64,000 bases of DNA from Streptomyces anulatus (GTDB taxonomy: Bacteria > Actinomycetota > Actinomycetes > Streptomycetales > Streptomycetaceae), in contig NZ_JOEZ01000007.1 in assembly GCF_000721175.1 (NCBI RefSeq), positions 62,001 through 126,000 of the forward strand. Reading direction: 5' to 3'. Of the stretch, positions 29,270 through 39,859 are shown piece after piece. Made by a program: the position numbers and the translations under genes. The notes beneath the pieces are model-generated. The model searched no databases and was not told where the DNA came from. It saw only the letters and a list, made by a program, of their open reading frames with translations. The first letter of the stretch is position 1, and every line of letters begins with the position of its first letter.

Positions 29270-29330
29270 TCGGCATGAGCTGGAGCTGTACGGGCTCACG
29301 GACTTACGGGCCCGGCCGTACGGTCTCGGC

Positions 29331-29921
29331 TCAGACGGTCGTGACGACCTCGTCGAAGGAGAGGCGCGGGCTGCGCGGGAACCAGGCGTCCTCGCCCGGC
29401 TTGCCGATGTTGACGACCATCAGCGGGGCGTGGTCGTCGTCCAGGAACTCCTTCTGGATCCCCGCGGCGTCGTAGCCGGTCATCGGGCCGGCGGCCAGGC
29501 CGGCGGCGCGGACGCCGATGATGAAGTAGGCGGCCTGCAGCGCGGCGTTGAGGCCGGCGGCCGACTCGCGGACCGGGCGCTCCGCGAAGAACATGTCCTT
29601 GGCCTGCGGGAAGTGCGGGAGCAGCGCCGGGAGCTCCTCGTGGAACTCGTTGTCGGCGGCCAGGATCGCGACCAGCGGGGCCGTGGCGGTCTTCGGGCGG
29701 TTGCCCTCGGCCATGTGCTGCACCAGACGCTCGCGACCCTCGGCGGAGCGGACCAGGACGACGCGCAGCGGCGACTGGTTGAAGGCGGTCGGGCCGAACT
29801 TGACCAGGTCGTAGATCGCCTGGACCTGCTCGTCGGTCACCGGCTCGTCGGTGAAGGTGTTGGCGGTGCGTGCCTCGCGGAAGAGGAGGTCCTGGGCGGC
29901 GGGGTCGAGAACGAGGGACAT
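29331..29921 (-). CDS. Nitroreductase-family FMN oxidoreductase (RutE/malonic-semialdehyde-reductase type)
   Basis: A 196-residue FMN-dependent reductase. The opening RTANTFTDEPVTDEQVQAIYDLVKFGPTAFNQSP-type segment (read in pieces) and the GLNAALQAAYFIIGVRAAGL helix match the RutE/HadB subgroup, whose members reduce malonic semialdehyde or act on quinone and nitro compounds. The ATG at 29921 has GGAAGG ten bases upstream; a TTG three codons earlier is also in frame. The physiological substrate is unknown. It faces the DUF4245 gene. Confidence 0.88.
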   Translation of the reverse strand: MSLVLDPAAQDLLFREARTANTFTDEPVTDEQVQAIYDLVKFGPTAFNQSPLRVVLVRSAEGRERLVQHMAEGNRPKTATAPLVAILAADNEFHEELPALLPHFPQAKDMFFAERPVRESAAGLNAALQAAYFIIGVRAAGLAAGPMTGYDAAGIQKEFLDDDHAPLMVVNIGKPGEDAWFPRSPRLSFDEVVTTV

Positions 29922-30139
29922 GTGGTGCAAGCCTTCCGAACGAACGCGGTGGGGACAGGTCCCGAAGGTACGCCAGGGATAGGTTAACTTTCAACTAAAA
30001 CTGACCGTGAGTGATCCATTGCACACTGTATCTGTCCCGTGTGAGGGCTCCCGGTCGTACGGGAACGGGGCGCCGGCCGCCGTCGACGACAGGGCCCCGG
30101 CGGGCTTGCTGGTCCGCTCGCCGGTCTCCGCCCTCGTCC

Positions 30140-30379
30140 TCAGCCCTCGTCGGCGTCCTGCGGACGGGCCAGGGCCGCGTCCAGCCGGGCGCGGGCGCCC
30201 TCCAGCCAGTGCCGGCAGACCTTCGCCAGCTCCTCGCCCCGCTCCCACAGGGCCAGCGACTCCTCCAGCGTCGTGCCGCCCGCCTCCAGCCGGCGCACGA
30301 CCTCGATCAGCTCGTCCCGCGCCTGCTCGTACCCGAGCGTGCCCGTGGCGGCAGCCACCGCCGTACCGTCGTCCGTCAT
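30140..30379 (-). CDS. xseB: Exodeoxyribonuclease VII small subunit
   Basis: A 79-residue helical subunit that assembles with XseA and is needed for its activity on single-stranded DNA. The family core is present: LGYEQARDELIEVVRRLEAG followed by TTLEESLALWERGEELAK. The ATG at 30379 has GGGTGG six bases before it; a GTG three codons earlier is in frame. It lies 94 bases downstream of xseA, as in an operon. Confidence 0.95.
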   Translation of the reverse strand: MTDDGTAVAAATGTLGYEQARDELIEVVRRLEAGGTTLEESLALWERGEELAKVCRHWLEGARARLDAALARPQDADEG

Positions 30380-30473
30380 GTGATCCACCCTAGATGTGAG
30401 CTGCTATGACATTGCGGGCGCCGCACGCCCGTGTGATGCGCCCGTCCGGCCCCCCCGGTCCCGCGCCCCGGCC

Positions 30474-31691
30474 TCATCCGTCCCCGTCCACCCGCACCGT
30501 GAACTCGCCCTCCGACACCCGCGCCCGCAGCGGCTCTCCGGGCCCGCCGGCCTCGTCGGGAGAGCGCACCACATGGCCGTCGGGCCGCTGGAGCACCGCG
30601 TACCCCCGCTCCAGGGTCGCGGCGGGCGACAGCGAGACGACCCGGGCGAGCGTGTGCGACAGCTCCGAGTCGGCCCGGTCCAGCAGGTGGCCCAGCACCC
30701 GGCGGCTGCGCCCGAGGAGCGCGTCCACCTCGGCCTCGCGCTCGTCCACCAACCGCTGCGGCCGCTCCATCGCGGGGCGGCCCAGCGCGTGCGCGAGCCC
30801 CCGCTCCTCACGGTCCAGCAGCCCCCGTACGGTCCGCAGCGCCCGGTCCCGCAACTGCTGCACCCGCTCCAGCTCCTCGCCCACGTCGGGGACGACCTTC
30901 TTGGCCGCGTCCGTCGGTGTGGAGGCACGCAGATCGGCGACCAGGTCCAGCAGTGGTGAGTCGGGCTCGTGGCCGATCGCGGAGACCACCGGCGTACGGC
31001 AGGCGGCCACGGTCCGGATCAGCTGCTCGTCGGAGAAGGGCAGCAGATCCTCGACGCTGCCGCCGCCCCGGGCCACCACGATCACGTCGACCTCGTCGAG
31101 CGCGTCCAACTCCTCGACCGCCCGCACCACCTGGGCGACCGCGTTCACCCCCTGCACGGCGGTGTTGCGGACCTCGAAGCGCACGGCGGGCCAGCGGCGG
31201 CGGGCGTTCTCCAGGACATCGCGCTCGGCGGCGGAGGCACGCCCGCAGACCAGCCCGATGAGCTGCGGGAGGAAGGGCAGCGGTTTCTTGCGGTCCAGGG
31301 CGAACAGCCCCTCGGCGGCGAGCGACTTCTTGAGCTGCTCCAGCCGTACGAGCAGCTCGCCGATCCCGACCGGCCGTATGTCCGTCGCCCGCAGCGACAG
31401 CTGCCCCCGGGGCGCGTACCACTCGGGCTTGGCCAGCACGACGACGCGCGCGCCCTCCGTCACCACGTCGGCGATCCTGTCGAAGACCTGCCGGAAACAG
31501 GTCACGCTCACCGAGACGTCGTGGGACGGATCGCGCAGCGTCAGGAAGACGACCCCGGCCCCCGGCCGCCGCGACAGCTGGGTGATCTGCCCCTCCACCC
31601 AGATGGCACCGAGCCGGTCGATCCACCCGCCGATGAGCCGGGAGACCTCACCGACGGGCAGCGGCGCTTCCGCGGACGTGTTGAGAGCCAT
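30474..31691 (-). CDS. xseA: Exodeoxyribonuclease VII large subunit
   Basis: A 405-residue catalytic subunit that degrades single-stranded DNA from either end. The N-terminal OB fold (residues ~15-105) has [15 protein letters not shown] and VFLTLRDPS. The catalytic domain has [35 protein letters not shown] with the conserved GGG, and [21 protein letters not shown] coiled-coil region binds XseB. The ATG at 31691 is chosen over an upstream in-frame start because it opens the usual MALNTS-type N-terminus. It is followed by xseB. Confidence 0.96.
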   Translation of the reverse strand: MALNTSAEAPLPVGEVSRLIGGWIDRLGAIWVEGQITQLSRRPGAGVVFLTLRDPSHDVSVSVTCFRQVFDRIADVVTEGARVVVLAKPEWYAPRGQLSLRATDIRPVGIGELLVRLEQLKKSLAAEGLFALDRKKPLPFLPQLIGLVCGRASAAERDVLENARRRWPAVRFEVRNTAVQGVNAVAQVVRAVEELDALDEVDVIVVARGGGSVEDLLPFSDEQLIRTVAACRTPVVSAIGHEPDSPLLDLVADLRASTPTDAAKKVVPDVGEELERVQQLRDRALRTVRGLLDREERGLAHALGRPAMERPQRLVDEREAEVDALLGRSRRVLGHLLDRADSELSHTLARVVSLSPAATLERGYAVLQRPDGHVVRSPDEAGGPGEPLRARVSEGEFTVRVDGDG

Positions 31692-31811
31692 ACGGGCGAG
31701 CGTATCGGCAGCCACCGACAGGACCCCCGCCCCGCGCGGAGGACCGCGCCGTACCGGACCCGCCTACCGCGCGCGCCCTCAGCACGACGAACCCCGGGGA
31801 ACTCACCCTCC

Positions 31812-31853
31812 GCAGCACGCAGCACGCAGCACGCAGCACGCAGCACGCACCAC
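31812..31853. repeat. Seven-base tandem repeat (GCAGCAC)
   Basis: Five perfect GCAGCAC units from 31812 and one imperfect GCACCAC unit lie in the non-coding gap between the permease and xseA. Similar CCCCGGGGAACTCACC-like sequences flank both sides (31793-31811 and 31857-31876), so the array sits inside a larger imperfect direct repeat. Confidence 0.85.
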
Positions 31854-31866
31854 GGACCCCGGGAAC

Positions 31867-33270
31867 TCACCCCTCCACACCCCCGCCCCGGCGGCCCGTC
31901 CCCTGCACCGCCAGCACCACGAGCCCCACCCCGAGCCAGCAGAGGCCCACCAACTGGGAGGACGTCGTCGCCTCCACGATGACCGCGACCAGCGCCCCCG
32001 CGCCGACCACCGGGACCAGGACGTGGCGCCACCACACCGGAGGCCCTGCCATGCGGCGTACGGCGAACCAGCCCACGACCGACGCGTGCAGCAGGATGAA
32101 CGCCGTCAGGGCCCCGATGTCCACGACGGACACCAGATGATCGAGGCCGTCGTCCCGCCGGGCGGCCCACACCGCGGCCACCAGCGTCACGACCGCCGCG
32201 CACAGGATCGCCACCCGCGGCACGCCCGACTTCGGGTCGACCTTCGCGAGGAACGGCGGCAGCCGCCGTTCCCGGGCCATCGCGAAGACGAGCCGTCCGG
32301 CGGCGGCCTGCCCCGCCAGCGCGGCGAACGCGGCGCCGATCGCCTTGCTGACCGCCACCAGATCGTGCAGCCAGGTCCCCACCGAGGCGTCCACCGCGTC
32401 GTAGAACGCCGACCCCTGCGCCGCAGGGTTCGCAGCAAGCTCCGCCGAGCTCACCGGCTCCAGCAGCGCCGCCAGGTACGACTGCGCGACGAACAGGACG
32501 CCGGCCAGCACCAGGCAGAACAGCACCGCCCGCGCCACCTTCTGTGAACCGCCCGTCACCTCCTCGGCGAACGAGGCGATGGCGTCGAAGCCCAGATAGG
32601 AGAGCACGGCGATCGACACGGCCCCCAGCACCGCCGTCATGGAGAACCCGGTGTCCCCCGTCAGCGGTGTCAGCCAACCGCGCTGCGCCCCGTCCCGCAC
32701 GAGGACGACCACGGCCGAGACGACGAAGACCAGCAGCACCACGATCTCCATGGCCAGCACCGCGAAACCGACCCGGGCGGCCGCCCGTACGCCCCACAGA
32801 TTGAGCAGCGTGGTGATCAGGACGGCGATCGCGGTCCACACCCACCGCGACACCTCCGGGACCAGGGCGTTCATCGCGATCCCGGAGAAGAGGTAGGCGA
32901 CGGCCGGGATCAGCAGGTAGTCCAGCATCGCCATCCACCCCGCGATGAACCCGGGCCCTTCCCCGAGCCCTTTGCGGGCATACGTGAAGACCGAACCGGC
33001 GAAGGGGGCGACCCGCACCATCTGGGCGTAACTGAAGGCGGTGAACGCCATGACGACCGTTGCCACCACATAGACGAGCGCGACCGCGCCGTCGGACTTC
33101 GCGTCGAGCGTGCCGAACACGCCGACGGGGGCCATCGGGGCGATGAAGAGGAGCCCGTAGACGACCAGATCCCGGAACCCCAGCGTCCGCCGCAGCCTGC
33201 CCTGCTCCGTGCTGCTCCCCGAACCGCCACCGGAACCCCTGCCCGGACCGCTCTCCGACACCGACGCCAT
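31867..33270 (-). CDS. APC-family amino acid/polyamine permease
   Basis: A 467-residue inner-membrane transporter with about 12 hydrophobic segments. After a Gly/Ser-rich N-terminus, the first helix carries the substrate-backbone loop motif [33 protein letters not shown] (helix 6 region) and [18 protein letters not shown] are typical of the APC superfamily. Substrate not predictable. ATG at 33270 with GGAGGGG upstream. It is divergent from ispH by about 100 bases. Confidence 0.9.
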   Translation of the reverse strand: MASVSESGPGRGSGGGSGSSTEQGRLRRTLGFRDLVVYGLLFIAPMAPVGVFGTLDAKSDGAVALVYVVATVVMAFTAFSYAQMVRVAPFAGSVFTYARKGLGEGPGFIAGWMAMLDYLLIPAVAYLFSGIAMNALVPEVSRWVWTAIAVLITTLLNLWGVRAAARVGFAVLAMEIVVLLVFVVSAVVVLVRDGAQRGWLTPLTGDTGFSMTAVLGAVSIAVLSYLGFDAIASFAEEVTGGSQKVARAVLFCLVLAGVLFVAQSYLAALLEPVSSAELAANPAAQGSAFYDAVDASVGTWLHDLVAVSKAIGAAFAALAGQAAAGRLVFAMARERRLPPFLAKVDPKSGVPRVAILCAAVVTLVAAVWAARRDDGLDHLVSVVDIGALTAFILLHASVVGWFAVRRMAGPPVWWRHVLVPVVGAGALVAVIVEATTSSQLVGLCWLGVGLVVLAVQGTGRRGGGVEG

Positions 33271-33372
33271 CGCCCCTCCGTCACCGTCCGTCTTTCACCG
33301 CACGCGCACCGCGATCAGTCTCCCGATCCGGCCGTCCTCGCGCCTGTTCGGCACGGCCTTACGATGGGACGC

Positions 33373-34353
33373 ATGACTGCAACGCCTGCCCGCCGTGTCC
33401 TGCTCGCCGCACCCCGTGGCTACTGCGCGGGCGTGGACCGTGCCGTGATCGCCGTCGAGAAGGCCCTGGAGCAGTACGGGGCCCCGATCTACGTCCGCCA
33501 CGAGATCGTGCACAACAAGTACGTCGTGCAGACCCTGGAGAAGAAGGGTGCGATCTTCGTGGACGTCACCGCGGAGGTCCCCGAGGGCTCCATCGTGATG
33601 TTCTCCGCGCACGGAGTCGCGCCCACCGTCCACGCGGAAGCCGCCGAGCGCAAGCTCGCCACCATCGACGCGACCTGCCCGCTGGTCACCAAGGTCCACA
33701 AGGAAGCCGTCCGGTACGCCAAGGAGGACTACGACATCCTCCTGATCGGCCATGAGGGTCATGAGGAGGTCATCGGCACCTCCGGCGAGGCCCCCGACCA
33801 CATCACCCTGGTCGACGGCCCCGAGGACGTCGCGAACATCGAGGTCCGCGACGAGTCGAAGGTCGTCTGGCTCTCCCAGACCACCCTGTCCGTCGACGAG
33901 ACGATGGAAACGGTCGACGCCATCAAGGAGAAGTTCCCCAACCTCCTCTCGCCGCCCAGCGACGACATCTGCTATGCCACGCAGAACCGCCAGATCGCGG
34001 TGAAGAAGCTCGCCGAGGACGCCGAGCTGGTCATCGTGGTCGGGTCCAAGAACTCCTCGAACTCCATCCGCATGGTCGAGGTCGCCCTGGACGCCGGAGC
34101 GCCCGCCGCCCACCTGGTCGACTTCGCGAGCGAGATCGACGAGGCCTGGCTGGAGGGCGTGACCACGGTCGGCCTGACCTCGGGCGCCTCCGTCCCCGAC
34201 GTCCTGGTCGACGGGGTCCTGGAATGGCTCGGCGAGCGGGGTTACGCGGACGTGGAGACGGTGAAGACGGCCGACGAGTCGATCACCTTCTCGCTCCCCA
34301 AGGAGCTCCGCCGCGACCTGCGCGCCGAGGCCGCCGCCCTTTCCGCCGAGTAA
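33373..34353 (+). CDS. ispH: 4-hydroxy-3-methylbut-2-enyl diphosphate reductase
   Basis: A 326-residue iron-sulfur enzyme for the last step of the MEP pathway, making IPP and DMAPP. The three cluster cysteines are in [21 protein letters not shown] and [11 protein letters not shown]. The catalytic [11 protein letters not shown] and [10 protein letters not shown] segments are present. The ATG at 33373 ([20 protein letters not shown]) is the usual start; another in-frame ATG lies three codons upstream. It is followed by ppgK after 38 bases. Confidence 0.97.
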   Translation: MTATPARRVLLAAPRGYCAGVDRAVIAVEKALEQYGAPIYVRHEIVHNKYVVQTLEKKGAIFVDVTAEVPEGSIVMFSAHGVAPTVHAEAAERKLATIDATCPLVTKVHKEAVRYAKEDYDILLIGHEGHEEVIGTSGEAPDHITLVDGPEDVANIEVRDESKVVWLSQTTLSVDETMETVDAIKEKFPNLLSPPSDDICYATQNRQIAVKKLAEDAELVIVVGSKNSSNSIRMVEVALDAGAPAAHLVDFASEIDEAWLEGVTTVGLTSGASVPDVLVDGVLEWLGERGYADVETVKTADESITFSLPKELRRDLRAEAAALSAE

Positions 34354-34391
34354 CCGCGCAAGGGGCGCGGCCTGCCCGTACCGTGGGCTCC

Positions 34392-35144
34392 ATGGAGATC
34401 TTCGGTGTGGACATCGGCGGTTCCGGGATCAAGGGTGCTCCCGTGGACCTGGACCGCGGAGACCTGGCGCAGGAGCGCCACAAAGTACTGACACCGCATC
34501 CGGCCACGCCCAAGGGCGTGGCCGATTGCGTGGCCGAGGTCGTCGGCCACTTCGACTGGTCGGGCCCCGTCGGCATCACGTTCCCGGGGGTCGTCACGGA
34601 CGGGGTCACCCGTACCGCGGCCAATGTCGACAAGGGCTGGATCGACACGGACGCCCGCACGCTGCTGGGCGAACGGATCGGTCAGCCCGTCACCATCCTG
34701 AACGACGCGGACGCGGCCGGGGTCGCCGAGATGACCTTCGGCGCGGGCAAGGGCCGCGCGGGCACGGTCATCATGCTGACGTTCGGCACGGGCATCGGCA
34801 GCGCGGTCTTCACCGACGGCCGGCTCGTCCCCAACACCGAGCTGGGCCACCTGGAGCTGCACGGCCACGACGCGGAGAAGCACGCCTCCACGAAGGTCAA
34901 GGAGGACGAGGACCTCAGCTGGCAGCACTGGGCGCACCGGGTCCAGAAGTACCTGCTGCACGTGGAGATGCTCTTCTCGCCCGAGCTGTTCATCATCGGC
35001 GGCGGTGTCAGCCGCAAGGCGGAGAAGTTCCTGCCGCTGATCGAGAAGGTCCGGGCCGAGATGCTCCCGGCCCAGCTCCAGAACAACGCGGGCATCGTGG
35101 GAGCGGCGATGGCGGCGGCGGGCACGGGGCAGGGCGGGAGCTGA
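34392..35144 (+). CDS. ppgK: Polyphosphate glucokinase
   Basis: A 250-residue ROK-related kinase that phosphorylates glucose with polyphosphate or ATP. It has the phosphate motif GVDIGGSGIKGAPVD, the sugar-binding LNDADAAGVAE, TFGTGIGSAVFTDG and NTELGHLELHGHDAEKHAS. Length and motifs fit the actinobacterial form. The ATG at 34392 begins MEIFGVDIGG as usual. It lies just downstream of ispH in the same direction and converges with the DUF6542 gene. Confidence 0.95.
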   Translation: MEIFGVDIGGSGIKGAPVDLDRGDLAQERHKVLTPHPATPKGVADCVAEVVGHFDWSGPVGITFPGVVTDGVTRTAANVDKGWIDTDARTLLGERIGQPVTILNDADAAGVAEMTFGAGKGRAGTVIMLTFGTGIGSAVFTDGRLVPNTELGHLELHGHDAEKHASTKVKEDEDLSWQHWAHRVQKYLLHVEMLFSPELFIIGGGVSRKAEKFLPLIEKVRAEMLPAQLQNNAGIVGAAMAAAGTGQGGS

Positions 35145-35198
35145 CCGAGCCGACGGGCTCGGCTCACGGGGCGGGGCAGAAGCTGAACGAGCCAGGCG

Positions 35199-35223
35199 GG
35201 GCTCGGCTCACGGGGCCGAGCCC
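35199..35223. terminator. Hairpin between ppgK and DUF6542 gene
   Basis: GGGCTCGGC at 35199-35207 pairs with 35215-35223. The GGCTCGGCTCACGGGGC segment also occurs as a direct repeat starting near 35156. The site lies between convergent genes. Confidence 0.5.
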
Positions 35224-35236
35224 GGGCGGGCGGGAC

Positions 35237-35899
35237 TCAGGGCCGCTGGGGGCGGCGCGCAGCCGCGCCTGCCGCACCCGCCCCGGCCCGTACGGGCTTC
35301 GCGGCGGCGGAAGCCCGGGGCGCCCGCTCAGGAGCGGCGGCGCTACGCCCCTGGGGCCCCCGGGCCAGCACGTACCGCCGCCGGGCCCGCATCTGCCGCA
35401 CCTTGCGTACGGAGGCGATGAGGCCCGCGACCAGCGTCCCGCCGTACAGCCAGCCGGCGTGCACGGCGAGGGCGGTGACCAGGCCCATGATCTGCCCGCC
35501 GAAGCCCTCGGACCCCCCGGAGATCGGGAACACCCCGACGGCGAAGGCGATGGGCACGCTGATCGGCGCGGTTACCAGGTCGGCGGGGCGGACCCAGAGG
35601 GCGGTGAGAGCGCTGACGGGCAGGAAGAGCAGCCCGTACACGAGCTCCGAGCTGTCGAACAGCAGCCGGTCGACGCAGGCGAGCACGAACATGGTGAGCG
35701 CGGCGAACAGCCCGGCCCCGATCCCGGTGAGCCGGGGATTGGGGAACCGCCGCAGCGCGAGGACCACGGGCGGCACACTGCGCACCCGCACCCGGTACAC
35801 GGCGGAACTCTCACCGGGGGAACCCCCCGGCGCGGGCGGGGCGGGCGCGGCCTGCGAGGGCTGCCGGCGCTGCGGGGGACCTGTCCTGTGCTGCTCCAC
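35237..35899 (-). CDS. DUF6542-type membrane protein
   Basis: A 220-residue actinobacterial membrane protein of unknown function. A Pro-rich cytoplasmic start is followed by four or so hydrophobic segments (LTGIGAGLFAALTMFVLACV, LVYGLLFLPVSALTALWV, APISVPIAFAVGVFP, QIMGLVTALAVHAGWLYGG) and a basic, Ala-rich tail. The GTG at 35899 is chosen from the typical VEQHRTG opening; a GTG two codons upstream is also possible. There is no Shine-Dalgarno box, but TACGTT (coding strand) ends six bases before the start, so the transcript may be leaderless. It is divergent from ychF. Confidence 0.75.
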   Translation of the reverse strand: MEQHRTGPPQRRQPSQAAPAPPAPGGSPGESSAVYRVRVRSVPPVVLALRRFPNPRLTGIGAGLFAALTMFVLACVDRLLFDSSELVYGLLFLPVSALTALWVRPADLVTAPISVPIAFAVGVFPISGGSEGFGGQIMGLVTALAVHAGWLYGGTLVAGLIASVRKVRQMRARRRYVLARGPQGRSAAAPERAPRASAAAKPVRAGAGAAGAAARRPQRP

Positions 35900-36119
35900 C
35901 CGCACAACGTAGGTCGCGGGGGGCGGGGAATCAGGCGTTGGACACGCGCTTTGGCCGACCTTGGGGATGCGTTCGATGTCACACGGCCGAAAGCAGCACT
36001 GTTCGGGCCCGGCGGCCCGGCCCGTAAACTGGAGAATCGGTCCACTTCGGGACCGGCCCGAACAGCCGGGCCGGACCCGGACGCCCCTGACCCCCTCCTC
36101 ACTCCAGGAAGTCGCCAAA

Positions 36120-37208
<1,089 letters not shown>

Positions 37209-37256
37209 ATTCCACTACGTCGCTGACGTGGTGGAGTTCATGGCCAAAGTAAAAGC

Positions 37257-37298
37257 AGCTGGCGGGGCCAGGGCGGCCTCGTCCTGGCCCCGCCAGCT
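37257..37298 (+). terminator. Terminator of ychF
   Basis: A perfect 16-base stem (37257-37272 with 37283-37298) and a ten-base loop lie about 50 bases after the ychF stop. Confidence 0.85.
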
Positions 37299-37626
37299 AC
37301 TTCCAGACGCCAGGCTCGCCTGCTGGGGCTGCCGACGCCGATCCCTTCCATGAGGCTGCCGGGATCTGTGTCGGTGCCTTCCAGCCGCTGAAGTTGCCCA
37401 GTTCGACAGTTCCGTAACTGACGTCGTCGGTCGTTAGTGAGGCATTCGCGAAGCTATCAGCCATTGCTGCGAGCGCGGAGGCAAGGGCAACACGGAATAG
37501 CATTGTCGCCGTCGCTGCAGTAGTGGATGGCAGGCCGAAGTCCTGGGATGTCTGACGCAGGAACCCGCCCCGGGAGTTCGCCCAGAGCGGGTTCAAGGAG
37601 GATGTTCAGCTAGGTCAACAGGGCAG

Positions 37627-37800
37627 CTACTTGCCTGCCCTGCGGCTGACGATCCGTATGGCAGCTCCGGCGGCCATGACCACCAGCCCCACCACGAGGA
37701 GGGGGAGGCCGGGGCCCGGGAGGACGTACATCAGGGCTCCGGCCACGGTGATGACAGCGCCGACGGACATCAGCACGACGCCCATGGAGGAATTGTTCAC
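37627..37800 (-). CDS. Small two-helix membrane protein, 57 residues
   Basis: A small gene that reads MNNSSMGVVLMSVGAVITV and continues through two hydrophobic helices joined by a YVLPGPGLP turn to the basic end RIVSRRAGK. GTG start at 37800 with GGGAG about seven bases upstream on the coding strand. The PGPG turn is common in small actinobacterial membrane proteins of unknown function. It lies just downstream of a hairpin that ends the neighbouring Trp-rich gene. Confidence 0.6.
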   Translation of the reverse strand: MNNSSMGVVLMSVGAVITVAGALMYVLPGPGLPLLVVGLVVMAAGAAIRIVSRRAGK

Positions 37801-37839
37801 GTGGGTCTCCCGACTGGTGCTGGGGCGTTTCTGCCGACG

Positions 37840-37866
37840 GCTGCCCGGCCCGGTGAGCCGGGCAGC
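37840..37866 (-). terminator. Hairpin after the Trp-rich gene
   Basis: GCTGCCCGGC at 37840-37849 pairs with 37857-37866 around a seven-base loop, ten bases beyond the stop of the leftward Trp-rich frame. Confidence 0.55.
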
Positions 37867-37875
37867 CTGGGCCGG

Positions 37876-38283
37876 TCAGTACCCCCAGTAGATCTTCGAT
37901 GAGTAAACGCAGGTTCTGCGGTGCGTCGTCGTCCACCACGAGGTTTCACTGAACCTGAAGTTGGTGGACGTCTTGCGGTAGGTGATTTTGTCCTGGTATT
38001 GGGTTGTGTAGACCGATACCCATTCGGTCAGAACCTTTTCGCTGCGCCAGGACAGCAGGGTGCAGCGGACACCTCGCTGGGTGCGCCCGCGCCACCGCTC
38101 CTTCCAGCCGACGATCGCCAGCGGGGTCCAGTCGGCCATCGCGTCCCACCACCACGAGTACTTCTTGTTTCGCCACTTGCTGTAGGACCAGCCGCCCGAC
38201 CATGTGATCTTGATGTCGCTGCGCCAGCCTGTCCACGCGTACCACGGAATCTTGCATGGCAGGCATCCGGTGGCGTCCTCGGC
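37876..38283 (-). pseudogene. Trp/Lys-rich protein truncated at its 5' end by a transposase remnant
   Basis: This leftward frame encodes about 130 residues very rich in Trp, Tyr, Lys and Thr (for example GCLPCKIPWYAWTGW, SYSKWRNKKYSWWW, SSKIYWGY at the end) with several cysteines. The composition suggests a small exported or folded domain, but I do not recognise a family. Upstream the frame runs antisense through an IS3-type orfA fragment, so the original start and any signal peptide appear lost. It may also be a short intact gene with an unseen start. GC content is clearly lower than in the core genes. Confidence 0.5.
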
Positions 38284-38460
38284 GTTGACCGAATCGGCCG
38301 CGCTGAAGGCAGTCGCGCAGAAACTCGGCATCGGTTCGGCCGAGACGCTGCGGAACTGGGTGAAGCAGGGCGAGGTCGACTCCGGGCGGCTGCCGGGTAC
38401 GACCACCGAGGAATCCGCCCAGCTCAAGGCGTTGAAGAAGGAGAACGCCGAGGTTCAGGC
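38284..38460 (+). pseudogene. IS3-family transposase OrfA fragment
   Basis: About 60 residues reading TESAALKAVAQKLGIGSAETL, then RNWVKQGEVDSG and TTEESAQLKALKKENAEVQ. This is the middle of an IS3-type OrfA with the helix-turn-helix end and leucine-zipper start. The N-terminus, the rest of the zipper and all of OrfB are missing. Both ends stop abruptly against unrelated sequence, so this is a scar, not an element. Confidence 0.8.
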
Positions 38461-38572
38461 TGACTACTTCTTCACCGATGGTCCGGCCATCAACGCGATC
38501 ATCGTTGCCCTTGCGGATGCCTCTACGAAGCAGCAGCCGATCAGCAGGTGGACACTTGAGTGGACGCCGAGG

Positions 38573-38980
38573 TCAGACGTCCTTGATCTGTATGCGGTCG
38601 CCGCACAGTTTCGACCAGTCGTCGCGGTCCGAGGTCAGCACGAGGACAGGTGACGGGGAGCGGAGCGCCATCGCGGCGACGAGGGCGTCGATGGCGTGCT
38701 TGTGGCCGTGTAGGCCGCCGGCGTCGCTCAGTAGCTGCACAGCTGTGAGGCTGTCCGCTTGGGTGACGTCTTGGACCTGAAGGCGGGAGAGCAGCCAGCG
38801 CAGCCGGGCGGTGTCCGTTTTCCCGTAGACGGCCTCGACCACCGTCAGGGCAGATACGAGGACGGGTACGCCCACGCGTCGAGCGGCCTCGATTCGGGTG
38901 ATCATCTGGCGATCGTTGCGCAGTAGCAGCGACAGCGCCTGGGAGTCGAGCACCAGGGACCTGGCCGCGGGCTCCTTCAT
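38573..38980 (-). CDS. PIN-domain toxin (VapC-type ribonuclease)
   Basis: A 135-residue PIN-fold RNase. It has an early LVLDSQALSLLL segment with the first acidic residue, LVSALTVVEAVYG with the conserved Glu, a central HAIDALVAAMAL with Asp, and LVLTSDRDDWSKL with the last Asp pair. All usual acidic positions appear present, so it may be active. Its ATG overlaps the stop of the upstream antitoxin gene (ATGA), giving coupled translation as in vapBC loci. The RNA target is unknown. Confidence 0.88.
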   Translation of the reverse strand: MKEPAARSLVLDSQALSLLLRNDRQMITRIEAARRVGVPVLVSALTVVEAVYGKTDTARLRWLLSRLQVQDVTQADSLTAVQLLSDAGGLHGHKHAIDALVAAMALRSPSPVLVLTSDRDDWSKLCGDRIQIKDV

Positions 38981-39252
38981 GCGGCGCTGTCTTTCGACGC
39001 GTAGGGCGCCAGTGCGTCACCAAACAGTTCGCTCTGCGCAGCCTGGACCTCGGCATCGCTCAGCGGCTCGTGCTCGGCTTCGTAGGCAGCCACGATCTCG
39101 GCGAGGCCGTCCATGGCGAGCTGATGCCGGACCGCTGCCGTCACGTATGCGGACACGCCGCGCTTACCGGTACGGGTGCGCAGGGCACCGAGGAGTTCGG
39201 AGGGCATCGACACGGAGATGTTCTCCGTGCCGCCGGGGCGGGGTGACTTCAT
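38977..39252 (-). CDS. Ribbon-helix-helix antitoxin (VapB-like)
   Basis: A 91-residue antitoxin. Residues ~8-50 form an RHH DNA-binding domain (ENISVSMPSELLGALRTRTG, VSAYVTAAVRHQL). The acidic C-terminal half (AAYEAEHEPLSDAEVQAAQSE) would wrap the toxin. It probably autoregulates the pair; upstream TCTAGTACAGAAGCTATTACAG is AT-rich but I see no certain operator. It precedes and overlaps the PIN toxin gene. Confidence 0.85.
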   Translation of the reverse strand: MKSPRPGGTENISVSMPSELLGALRTRTGKRGVSAYVTAAVRHQLAMDGLAEIVAAYEAEHEPLSDAEVQAAQSELFGDALAPYASKDSAA

Positions 39253-39859
39253 GGCTGCAAGTCTAGTACAGAAGCTATTACAGCGTCTGGAGCGCTGTGC
39301 GGTCTGTACCCGGGGCGGGCGTTGATGCGTAGCCTGGCGCTCTGGATCTTCTTGTGCTTTGCAGTGAATCCCGTGCTGGGGCTGTGCTGGGGCTGTGCTG
39401 GGATGGGGCGAGGGCGCGCCCGTGCTGGGACGAGCACTGAGCCCTTTCCAACCTCATGCTGAGGCGTGATGAAGGACGAGGACCGTCTGGACGATCCCTG
39501 TGATGCGGTTGGTGCTGCGGCGGAGTTTCCGTAGGAGGCGCCGGCTGTGCAGGGTGGCCATGGCCTGTTCGCTGAGGCAGCAAGTCTTGGCGTGGCTGGT
39601 CGTGTCGGCGCTTCCATCGCTTGAGGCGGCGGCCCCGGAACAGCAGGGTCCTTTGCAAGATCGACGTTTGTCCGGTTTGCCGGGGTGGGATGGAACTGGG
39701 GGCCTGCTTCGAGGGAAACTCGGTGCGGGCACGGCCTCGGTGAGCATGTGGGTGTCTACGTCCCATGATCACTTCGAGAGTCCGTGCCTGCTCCTGCATG
39801 TTCTCTCGCGCTCTGCGGTCTGGATGAACCGGCCCTCGCTTCCATGCTGGCGCCGCTTG
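39253..39859. other. Gene-poor stretch of the accessory island
   Basis: About 600 bases with no supported gene. Open frames on both strands are low-complexity and lack starts with ribosome binding sites. It contains repeated GTGCTGGG motifs between 39374 and 39436, one preceded by GTGAATCCCGTGC, a phrase that recurs near 41890. Some of it may be old transposase DNA that I cannot assign. Confidence 0.5.

Noticed and set aside
37297..37596. A 99-codon minus-strand frame after ychF
   Set aside because: It has only a TTG start with a stop four codons upstream and no ribosome binding site. Its stop lies in the ychF terminator arm. One hydrophobic stretch is present but no family is recognised.
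37605..37613. AAGGAGG followed by ATG on the plus strand near 37600
   Set aside because: The frame stops after two codons.
39278..39799. Minus- and plus-strand frames of 100-170 codons in the gene-poor island stretch
   Set aside because: Low-complexity Pro/Ser/His/Arg translations with no start signals. They may overlie old transposon DNA, but nothing can be assigned.
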